A stretch of DNA of 64,000 bases, from the NCBI RefSeq assembly GCF_039537965.1, contig NZ_BAABBM010000001.1:2517501-2581500 (forward strand). Reading direction: 5' to 3'. The notes beneath the pieces are model-generated. The model did no database searches and had not been told where the DNA came from. It saw nothing but the letters and a program-made list of their open reading frames with translations. Of the stretch, positions 58,299 to 64,000 are shown in pieces. Made by a program: the position numbers and the translations under genes. The DNA is from Sphingomonas limnosediminicola. GTDB taxonomy: Bacteria; Pseudomonadota; Alphaproteobacteria; Sphingomonadales; Sphingomonadaceae. Position 1 is the first letter of the stretch. Each line of letters starts with the position of its first letter.

Positions 58299-59627
58299 AT
58301 GAGGAAACTGCTATCTTCGGCTGCGCTAGCGACGGTCGCTGCCAGCCTCCTTGTCGCTCAGCCGGCTCGCGCCGCCGTCGGGGTCACGGATGACCCGATC
58401 CTGTACTGGACCCAGTTGATGTACGGGAGCGTCGGCGGCAACCCGCCGGTCCAGGCGCGCACCGCGGCGATGGTCGAGATTGCCATGCACGATGCCGTGA
58501 GCGCAGCACTCGCTCACCCGGACACGTCCTATCTGCAGGGTGTCTCCGCCTCCGGTGGCGACGTACGGGCAGCGGCGGCGCAAGCGGCCCACGATGTGTT
58601 GGTCGCCCTCAACCCAACAAAGACCGCAGATTATGACGCGGCCCTCGCAAGCAGCCTCGCCCTGGTGTCCGATCCAGTGGCTCGCGCGGCCGGACAAACG
58701 ACCGGCTCCGCTTATGCGGCCGCGATCATCACGACCCGAACGGGAGACGGTTCTGCGACGGCCGGCTCGACGCCGTACACGCCCGGAACCAATCCGGGCG
58801 AGTGGCAGCCGACGTCGCCAGGTGTCACCGCAGCACTTCCCGGCTGGGGTGACGTCACGCCGTTTCAGTTGACTTCGGGCGACCAGTTTCGCGCCCCGCC
58901 GCCACCGTCCCTCACTAGCGCCGAATATGCTGCGGCTTACGCAGAGGTTGCGGCGATCGGTTCTGCGGGCAGCATGACCCGCACGGCCGACCAGTCGGCG
59001 GCAGCCCAGTTCTGGGCCGGCGCCGGCGGCACCAGCTGGCTTTCGATTGCCGTTGGCCTCGCCGCGGACGAGGGTATGTCCACGCTCGAATACTCCCGGA
59101 TGTTTGCCACGCTGGGCACCAGCCTCGCGGACGCGTTCATCGCGGGCTTCGACACCAAATATGCATACAGCTTCTGGCGTCCGGTGACGGCGATCCACGG
59201 AGGTGACCTTGACGGAAATCCGGACACCGCGGTGGACGCGGGGTGGACGTCATATATCACCGCTCCGAGTCACCCATCTTACCTGTCGACACACTCGATA
59301 GCGGACGCGACCGCTGCGACGGTTCTGCTCGCCTACATTGACGATGAAGCGTTCTGTGCGACTTTCGCGGGACTTTCTCGCTGCTTTGACGGCATTCAGG
59401 ATGCCTCGCTCGATGGCGCGTACAGTCGCGTTTGGGGAGGTATCCATTTCTCCTTCGACAGCGAGGCCGGATTGGCGGCGGGTACCCAACTCGCGCAATA
59501 TGAGCTTGGGGTCGGTACGTTCCGGGCCGTGCCCGAGCCATCGACCTGGGCGATGCTTCTCCTAGGTTTCGCTGCGGTTGGGCTCAGCCTGCGCCGCCGG
59601 AAGACAGAGTTTCCGCAATTGGTCTGA
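58299..59627 (+). CDS. PAP2 / vanadium haloperoxidase-like exported protein with PEP-CTERM tail
   Basis: 442 residues: signal peptide (LLSSAALATVAASLLVAQPARA), an all-helical vanadium-chloroperoxidase/PAP2 domain, and a C-terminal VPEPSTWAMLLLGFAAVGLSL tail ending in RRRK. Phosphate/vanadate residues are visible: FDTKYAYSFWRPVTAIHG (Lys and Arg), PSHPSYLSTHS (usual form P-S-G-H, here S-T-H), and SRVWGGIHFSFDSE (Arg and His). The likely activity is haloperoxidase or acid phosphatase at the cell surface; the Ser-Thr-His variant is seen in secreted vanadium-type homologues. SD GGGGAA before ATG 58299. Followed by a terminator. Confidence 0.88.
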   Translation: MRKLLSSAALATVAASLLVAQPARAAVGVTDDPILYWTQLMYGSVGGNPPVQARTAAMVEIAMHDAVSAALAHPDTSYLQGVSASGGDVRAAAAQAAHDVLVALNPTKTADYDAALASSLALVSDPVARAAGQTTGSAYAAAIITTRTGDGSATAGSTPYTPGTNPGEWQPTSPGVTAALPGWGDVTPFQLTSGDQFRAPPPPSLTSAEYAAAYAEVAAIGSAGSMTRTADQSAAAQFWAGAGGTSWLSIAVGLAADEGMSTLEYSRMFATLGTSLADAFIAGFDTKYAYSFWRPVTAIHGGDLDGNPDTAVDAGWTSYITAPSHPSYLSTHSIADATAATVLLAYIDDEAFCATFAGLSRCFDGIQDASLDGAYSRVWGGIHFSFDSEAGLAAGTQLAQYELGVGTFRAVPEPSTWAMLLLGFAAVGLSLRRRKTEFPQLV

Positions 59628-59648
59628 GCGGGCAGCTGCTAAGGGAAG

Positions 59649-59678
59649 GGGCGGTTCGTGAGAGCCGCCCTTTCTTTT
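59649..59678 (+). terminator. Intrinsic terminator after the haloperoxidase-like gene
   Basis: Stem GGGCGG-TTC / GAG-CCGCCC (59649-59657 / 59662-59670) closing a GTGA tetraloop, followed by TTTCTTTT. One G-T wobble. Confidence 0.88.
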
Positions 59679-59722
59679 ATGCGGCGGCAAGTTCCGCGTT
59701 CTCGATTAGCTGTGACCCAACG

Positions 59723-59749
59723 AAAAAGGGCGGCCCCGAAGAGCCGCCC
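59723..59749 (-). terminator. Intrinsic terminator of the rplJL operon
   Basis: On the minus strand GGGCGGCTC (59749-59741) pairs with GGGCCGCCC across a TTCG tetraloop, with a T-run of five (plus-strand A 59723-59727). It lies about 28 bp past rplL. It ends the transcript before the accessory genes, so rpoB cannot depend on readthrough from here alone. Confidence 0.9.
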
Positions 59750-59777
59750 TTCCGTAGTTCGCTGAGAGCGAAGAAGC

Positions 59778-60152
59778 TTACTTGAGCTCGACGGTGCCGC
59801 CGGCATCCTCGATCTGCTTCTTGATCTTCTCGGCCTCGTCCTTGTTGATGCCTTCCTTGACGGCCTTCGGCGCGCCTTCGACCAGGGCCTTCGCCTCGCC
59901 GAGGCCAAGACCGGTGATCGCACGGACTTCCTTGATCACGTTGATCTTCTTGCCGCCGTCGCCCGTCAGGATGACGTCGAATTCGGTCTTCTCTTCAGCA
60001 GCCGGGCCAGCGGCCGCAGCAGCGGCCGGAGCCGCTGCAACAGCAGCGGCGGCCGAGACGCCCCACTTCTCTTCGAGCGCCTTGGCGAGATCCGCGGCTT
60101 CGAGGACGGTCAGTTCAGAGAGCTGGTCAACCAGCTTTGCAATGTCAGCCAT
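59778..60152 (-). CDS. rplL: 50S ribosomal protein L7/L12
   Basis: 124-residue acidic stalk protein. N-terminal dimerisation helices ([21 protein letters not shown]), Ala-rich hinge ([20 protein letters not shown]) and the globular C-domain with [44 protein letters not shown], which contacts translation GTPases. 69 bp after rplJ with SD AAGGAGT. Its transcript ends at the terminator 59723-59749. Confidence 0.98.
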   Translation of the reverse strand: MADIAKLVDQLSELTVLEAADLAKALEEKWGVSAAAAVAAAPAAAAAAGPAAEEKTEFDVILTGDGGKKINVIKEVRAITGLGLGEAKALVEGAPKAVKEGINKDEAEKIKKQIEDAGGTVELK

Positions 60153-60221
60153 TCGATACTCCTTGGTGGGGCACAGGTGATTGGGCCCCTGATTGTCGTG
60201 CGTTGATGAAAAAGATGCGCG

Positions 60222-60737
60222 TTATGCGGCTTCCTTGGCCGCATAGGCGGAGAAGATCCGTGCCAGCTGAGCGCCAGGCTCGTTGATCGTGCGGGCGATC
60301 TTGCTCGCGGGCGCCTGAATGAGGCCCACGATAGTCGCACGCAGTTCGTCGAGCGAGGGAAGCTCGGCAAGCGCCTTGATCCCGTTCACGTCGAGGACCG
60401 TGTCGCCCATCGCGCCGCCGACGATCTCGAACTTGTCGTGCGTCTTGGCGAAATCGACGGCCACCTTGGCCGCCGCGACGGGGTCTCCGGACGTCGCAAG
60501 CGCGGTCGGACCCTTGAGCAGGTCGCCGATCGGCTTGTAGCGCGTGTCCTCGAGCGCAATCAGGGCAAGTCGGTTCTTCGCAACTTTGAACTGAGCGCCG
60601 GCGTCGCGCATCTTCAGGCGCAGGTCCGTGGACTGCGCCACCGTCAGACCGAGGTTGCGGGTGACCACAACGACGCTCGTCTCGGTGAAGACTTGCTTCA
60701 GCTCGTCGACCAGATCGGCTTTTTGCGAACGATCCAT
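60222..60737 (-). CDS. rplJ: 50S ribosomal protein L10
   Basis: 171 residues; base of the ribosomal stalk, holding L7/L12 dimers. Seen: [26 protein letters not shown], the central [16 protein letters not shown] and [12 protein letters not shown] segment, and the C-terminal helix that binds L12 ([24 protein letters not shown]). The start at 60737 is the family N-terminus; a longer open frame to 60953 covers the leader RNA. First gene of the rplJL unit, which begins at its own promoter and not behind rplA. Confidence 0.98.
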   Translation of the reverse strand: MDRSQKADLVDELKQVFTETSVVVVTRNLGLTVAQSTDLRLKMRDAGAQFKVAKNRLALIALEDTRYKPIGDLLKGPTALATSGDPVAAAKVAVDFAKTHDKFEIVGGAMGDTVLDVNGIKALAELPSLDELRATIVGLIQAPASKIARTINEPGAQLARIFSAYAAKEAA

Positions 60738-60774
60738 GCCAACTCCAACTTTTCGTCCGGATCGCTCCGAACGA

Positions 60775-60970
60775 GGTTCAACAAAAGCCCGGGCCCGGAA
60801 GCCCAAGCACTTAAGTCCGTGGGGAGTTGGTTTCGATGGCGCTGCAAGTGCAACGCACGACGAAGCGCGGGTAAGGCGCCTCGAATGATTCCTGTCCCCG
60901 TCTAGGCTGCAAATTAAGAGGGAAGCCCCCAGCAACTGTCTCGGACGGTGCACTGCCGAAGCAATGCGAG
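60775..60970 (-). promoter_or_regulatory. Probable L10-binding leader of rplJL mRNA
   Basis: About 230 nt of untranslated leader precede rplJ. The minus strand contains CCGUCCGAGACAGUUGCUGG (60946-60927), which resembles the kink-turn region of known L10 leaders, where free L10(L12) complex binds and represses translation. The fold was judged by eye only. Confidence 0.5.
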
Positions 60971-60976
60971 CGCGCG

Positions 60977-61004
60977 CCTATAGCGGAAATGCCCGCGCGA
61001 TCAA
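60977..61004 (-). promoter_or_regulatory. Candidate promoter for rplJL
   Basis: On the minus strand TTGATC (61004-60999), a 16-bp spacer and TATAGG (60982-60977). It lies just downstream of the outer-membrane-protein terminator and upstream of the long leader, as expected for an independent rplJL unit. Confidence 0.5.
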
Positions 61005-61012
61005 GCTTCTTG

Positions 61013-61053
61013 CCCAAAAGAAACCCCGGGCGGAGCTGGTGCTCCGCCCGGGG
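61013..61053 (-). terminator. Strong intrinsic terminator after the outer-membrane protein gene
   Basis: Perfect 13-bp stem CCCCGGGCGGAGC / GCTCCGCCCGGGG (61024-61036 / 61041-61053) with a 4-nt loop, followed on the minus strand by TTTCTTTT. Confidence 0.92.
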
Positions 61054-61083
61054 CCGTTACGCACTTGTATGACGAACTATGCC

Positions 61084-61983
61084 TTAGCGGCCGCGTTCGC
61101 CACGAGTGGCCGGCGGCGGCGGGGGCGGCGGAGGCGGCGGCACCGGGCAGGTGCTGGTCGCCAGGATCACCGATCCGTCCGGGCAGGTCTGCGTCGCCGG
61201 CGCTTCCGGAGCCGGGGGCGGCGGAGGCGGCGGGGGCGGCGGCGGAGCCGCGGCTGCGCCGAAGTTGTACGTCAGGCTGGCAAGCAGGCTGTGCGAGGTG
61301 AAGCGGCTGTCGTTGTCGAACGTCGCGACACCACCCGAGCCAGTCGTCGAGCCCGCGCTGAACGCGAAGGCGTCGGAGCCGTTGCTGCGGCCGGCGCGGA
61401 AGTAACGGTACTTCAGGCCGACATCGAGGTTGTCTGAAATCGGCGCATAGACGCCAGCCAGCAGCTGCCATGCGAACTTGCCGTTGCTGCTGCCGAACTG
61501 CTTGACGCTGGCATAGCCGGCGCCGCCACCGACGTAACCGCCGATGCCGCCGTTGCCGCCAAGGTCGAGCAACGCGTTGACCATGCCCGACAGGACGCTG
61601 GTGTGGCTGTCGAAGCCGAAGTCGGTGCCCGGGGTGAAGGCCGTGCCAGCACCCGCGTTGAGCGCGGTGACAAAGGAGTTGTCGACGTTCACGCTCTTGA
61701 TCTTGGCGCGCTTGTAGCCAAGCTCACCTTCAAGACGGAACATGCCGAAGTCGTAGCCGCCGATTAGATCGACGTCATAGCCCAGCTTGTAACGGGAGCT
61801 CGCGACGCGGCTGCGAGCGATGTCCGCTGTCAGCGGGTTGGTGAAGTCGACGCTGCCGAAGATGTCCTGGCTCTGTGGCTTCAGGACGCCGCCCTCGATC
61901 CCGACATAGCCGGAACCGTCGCGCGCCGCGGCAGGAGCCGCGATCGCGACGGTTGCCGCTGCCGCTAGGAAGAGTTTGCGCAT
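61084..61983 (-). CDS. Outer-membrane beta-barrel protein with proline-rich tail
   Basis: 299 residues: signal peptide ([20 protein letters not shown]), an OmpA-like 8-strand barrel ([66 protein letters not shown]), then two poly-proline runs separated by a short Cys-bounded segment ([17 protein letters not shown]), ending RGERGR. The peptidoglycan-binding OmpA C-terminal domain is absent; the frame simply ends, with no remnant downstream before the terminator. Expected role: small porin or structural protein. It is inserted between rplA and rplJ. Confidence 0.88.
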   Translation of the reverse strand: MRKLFLAAAATVAIAAPAAARDGSGYVGIEGGVLKPQSQDIFGSVDFTNPLTADIARSRVASSRYKLGYDVDLIGGYDFGMFRLEGELGYKRAKIKSVNVDNSFVTALNAGAGTAFTPGTDFGFDSHTSVLSGMVNALLDLGGNGGIGGYVGGGAGYASVKQFGSSNGKFAWQLLAGVYAPISDNLDVGLKYRYFRAGRSNGSDAFAFSAGSTTGSGGVATFDNDSRFTSHSLLASLTYNFGAAAAPPPPPPPPPPPAPEAPATQTCPDGSVILATSTCPVPPPPPPPPPPATRGERGR

Positions 61984-62090
61984 AAAATAAATCCTTCTTG
62001 TACGTTTCTAGATGCCCCTCGCCGCCCCGAACCGATGCCGTCCGGGATGGTTTCAGACTTTCGGCCCTCGAAGGGGACGCTTCGTAAACG

Positions 62091-62108
62091 TGTTGCATCG
62101 CAGCAACA
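62091..62108. promoter_or_regulatory. Inverted repeat upstream of the outer-membrane protein gene
   Basis: TGTTGC / GCAACA (62091-62096 / 62103-62108), 6-6-6 symmetry, about 110 bp before the start at 61983, on the 3' side of the rplKA terminator. A possible operator or mRNA stem; no regulator is known. Confidence 0.3.
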
Positions 62109-62145
62109 GAATCGGTTCCCTGACCTAGGCCAAGCCACTGAACGG

Positions 62146-62190
62146 AAAAGAAAAAGGCCGAAAACCGCCCTTCAGCAGCTTCCGGCCTTT
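62146..62190 (-). terminator. Intrinsic terminator of the rplKA operon
   Basis: On the minus strand AAAGGCCG (62190-62183) pairs with CGGCCTTT (62160-62153), with a 22-nt loop, and is followed by TTTTTCTTTT. 57 bp past rplA. Confidence 0.75.
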
Positions 62191-62246
62191 GTCGAAAACG
62201 TCGGCAGGCCGACGATTTCATGTTCAGGTCATCTGGCGTTCATGCT

Positions 62247-62942
62247 TCAGGCGCCGGCGATCTCCGCCAAGTCGACTTTCACGCCCGGGCCCATTGTCGA
62301 CGAGACGCTGAGCTTCTGGACGAACTTGCCCTTCGCGCCCGTCGGCTTGTTGCGGATGATCGCTTCCATGAACGCGGTGAAGTTCTCCTTGAGGTCGCCC
62401 TCCGAGAACGACGCTTTGCCGATGCCGGCGTGGACGATGCCCGCCTTCTCGACGCGGAACTCGACCTGGCCCGACTTGGCGTCGGTCACGGCCTTGGTGA
62501 CGTCCATGGTAACGGTGCCGAGCTTCGGGTTCGGCATCAGGCCCTTGGGACCCAGCACCTTACCGAGGCGGCCGACAACGCCCATCATGTCCGGAGTCGC
62601 GATGACGCGGTCGAAATCGATGGTGCCGCCCTGGATGGTTTCCATCAGGTCCTCGGCGCCGACGACGTCCGCACCCGCGGCAGTCGCCTCGTCGGCCTTC
62701 GCCCCCTTGGCGAAGACGGCGACGCGGACGGTCTTGCCGGTGCCCTTGGGCAGGTTGACGACGCCGCGAACCATCTGGTCCGCGTGGCGGGGATCGACGC
62801 CCAGGTTGAGCGCGATTTCGACGGTCTCGTCGAACTTGGCGGTGGCGTTGGTCTTCACAAGGCTTATCGCCTCATCGACGCCATAGAGCTTCTCGCGGTC
62901 AACCGCGGTGAAAGCCTTCTGCTTCTTGGTGAGCTTCGCCAT
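62247..62942 (-). CDS. rplA: 50S ribosomal protein L1
   Basis: 231 residues; L1 stalk protein and translational repressor of its own operon in E. coli. Seen: [91 protein letters not shown] and the C-terminal [14 protein letters not shown]. Four bp after rplK (SD within rplK), so co-translated. The usual gene after it, rplJ, is displaced. Confidence 0.98.
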   Translation of the reverse strand: MAKLTKKQKAFTAVDREKLYGVDEAISLVKTNATAKFDETVEIALNLGVDPRHADQMVRGVVNLPKGTGKTVRVAVFAKGAKADEATAAGADVVGAEDLMETIQGGTIDFDRVIATPDMMGVVGRLGKVLGPKGLMPNPKLGTVTMDVTKAVTDAKSGQVEFRVEKAGIVHAGIGKASFSEGDLKENFTAFMEAIIRNKPTGAKGKFVQKLSVSSTMGPGVKVDLAEIAGA

Positions 62943-62946
62943 GATG

Positions 62947-63378
62947 TTAGCCCTCCACCACGTTGAGGCCCATCGCGCGGGCGGAGCCTTCGATGATCTT
63001 CGACGCGGCGTCGAGGTCGTTGGCGTTGAGGTCCTTCATCTTGGCCTCGGCGATTTCGCGCAGCTGCGAGCGCTTGATCGTGCCTGCGGTCGCCTTGCCG
63101 GTTTCCGACGAACCCTTCTGTATCTTCGCCGCCTTCTTGAGGAGGAACGAAGCCGCCGGGCTCTTGGTCACGAACGAGAAGCTGCGGTCCGCATAAACGG
63201 TGATCACGGTCGGGATCGGAGCGCCCTTCTCAAGCTCCTGCGTCGAAGCGTTGAACGCCTTGCAGAATTCCATGATGTTGACGCCGCGCTGACCGAGGGC
63301 CGGGCCGATCGGCGGGGCCGGGTTCGCGGCGCCCGCGGGCACCTGCAGCTTGATATAGCCGGTGATTTTCTTTGCCAT
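62947..63378 (-). CDS. rplK: 50S ribosomal protein L11
   Basis: 143 residues; GTPase-centre protein that binds 23S rRNA and is needed for RelA activation. Seen: [44 protein letters not shown] (proline-rich linker and conserved first domain), then [23 protein letters not shown] and [29 protein letters not shown]. First gene of the rplKA unit here. nusG and secE, which usually precede it, are not within the 620 bp to the right edge; the next gene right of it points the other way. Confidence 0.98.
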   Translation of the reverse strand: MAKKITGYIKLQVPAGAANPAPPIGPALGQRGVNIMEFCKAFNASTQELEKGAPIPTVITVYADRSFSFVTKSPAASFLLKKAAKIQKGSSETGKATAGTIKRSQLREIAEAKMKDLNANDLDAASKIIEGSARAMGLNVVEG

Positions 63379-63762
63379 TGTCTCACTCTGTAGTGGGCCG
63401 AAGCCCGTTCAAGTTTAGCGGTACAGACGAACGCCAAGCGCTCTCCCGCAGGGTTTCCGATGTGACGGAAGGCGGCGCCTTTAGCGGAAGCCATGCCCAA
63501 TGTGAAGTGCCGCCGAGCGGACGCTAAAGTCACTAAAGCCACGGTGAGCGGCGCTTTTCCAGGGACTTTAAGCGGCTGAGCGAGCGCCTGAGGGCAGAGC
63601 GAATGGTCGAAGAGGGCGGCGCGGGCCGGAGGCATGGGCGGTGGAGGTGACATGTTGGCGGCCGTGTCGGACAGCATTTTCGAGCGCCCGAGGATAAGGG
63701 GGCGGAAGCTCGAGCAATCGCGACCTATGTCGAATGGCGCGGGAACATCCGGGGAGGGAAGA
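63379..63762. promoter_or_regulatory. 384-bp divergent gap upstream of rplK
   Basis: No convincing gene. On the minus strand, just before rplK, GGGCTTCGGCCC (63406-63395) forms a UUCG-capped stem, and the related heptamers CGCTAAAG and CACTAAAG occur near 63520-63540. I could not identify the rplK promoter. The plus-strand end carries the SD of the next gene (GGGGAGGGAAG). Confidence 0.4.
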
Positions 63763-64000
63763 ATGAGGTCGCACCACATCATGGATTCTGCCGGCACTCT
63801 CATGGGAGTAGCTCTCGTGATCGTCACAGGCGTTCACCTCGGCGGCAAGGCGTCGACGTCGATCGCCGATGAAATGGCCTTCGCTTCAGCAGTCTTGTTT
63901 CTTGGCAGCTGCGGAGCGTCACACCGCGCGATCAGCAAGAACGATGAATGGTACGAGGTCGTGCTTGCGGACAGGTTGTTCGCGGCAGGCCTGCTCGTCT
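63763..64000 (+). CDS. Small membrane protein, N-terminal part (right edge cut)
   Basis: Open frame of 79 codons running off the window from ATG 63763, with a strong SD (GGGGAGGGAAGA). The translated start MRSHHIMDSAGTLMGVALVI is followed by a first helix (LMGVALVIVTGVHLGG), a second (MAFASAVLFLGSCGAS) and a third beginning VLADRLFAAGLLV. The regular alternation of helices with short charged turns (SKNDEWYEVV) suggests a three-or-more-helix membrane protein. No family recognised; divergent from rplK. Confidence 0.6.
   Translation, partial: MRSHHIMDSAGTLMGVALVIVTGVHLGGKASTSIADEMAFASAVLFLGSCGASHRAISKNDEWYEVVLADRLFAAGLLV

Noticed and set aside
49281..59777. Genomic island delimited by direct repeats or an integrase
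   Set aside because: I saw no tRNA, integrase or flanking direct repeat at either end of the block; base composition looks like the rest.
61106..61270. GC-rich short repeats that could look like a CRISPR or minisatellite
   Set aside because: They are proline codon runs in the outer-membrane protein tail; unit length and spacing are irregular.

Overview
The window looks like a GC-rich (roughly 63-65% by eye) chromosomal segment of an alphaproteobacterium, most likely a sphingomonad (Sphingomonas / Sphingomicrobium type). The evidence is two proteins with PEP-CTERM tails of the PEPxxWA type, a TonB-dependent receptor of the kind abundant in sphingomonads, an outer-membrane barrel protein with a proline-rich tail, an RF2 gene without the programmed frameshift, tandem small entericidin-like lipoproteins, and many intergenic distances of zero or less. 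I see no prophage, insertion sequence or CRISPR array. The content is mostly housekeeping, with one accessory block at 49.3-59.7 kb.

Layout. 0-1.5 kb: end of secY and adk (tail of the ribosomal spc operon). 1.5-7 kb: folA, a GlcD-type FAD dehydrogenase, a dicarboxylate symporter, tRNA-Arg(UCU), a queuosine-precursor transporter (YhhQ type), purS-purQ and two small membrane proteins. 7-12 kb: a fatty-acid beta-oxidation locus (two acyl-CoA dehydrogenases facing a FadB-type bifunctional protein), with an orphan terminator suggesting a small RNA between them. 12-20.5 kb: cytochrome b561, a divergent MFS/MarR pair, typA, an EVE/DUF3828 operon, a SleB-type hydrolase, a single-domain response regulator and a glutathione transferase. 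20.5-25.3 kb: a GIN-domain protein, a GH43 glycosidase, glpK, a PEP-CTERM protein and tRNA-Gln(CUG). 25.4-33.1 kb: ppx-rlmE-NRAMP-like on the plus strand, then rne, an M48 protease and a DsbA-like thiol protein on the minus strand. 33.5-40.7 kb: an amiC-mrcA-prfB-methyltransferase operon, a JAB protein, thyA and two entericidin-like genes.

40.7-63.4 kb carries the pieces of the usual rplKAJL-rpoBC cluster, all on the minus strand but split into three transcription units: rplK-rplA, rplJ-rplL and rpoB-rpoC. Between rplA and rplJ sits an outer-membrane protein gene. Between rplL and rpoB sit about 10.5 kb: a TonB receptor, a TetR regulator with an alpha/beta hydrolase, an overlapping pair of sulfotransferase and aspartyl/asparaginyl hydroxylase genes, a CadC-like membrane-spanning regulator with a TPR sensor region, and a PEP-CTERM haloperoxidase-like protein. 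This block is the best candidate for an undescribed system. Each ribosomal or RNA-polymerase piece has a visible intrinsic terminator and/or a candidate promoter of its own.

Other observations at window scale: seven convergent gene pairs overlap by exactly 4 nt through interlocked stop codons (CTAG, TTAA or CTAA), and five co-directional pairs overlap by ATGA or GTGA. The right edge cuts a small membrane-protein gene.
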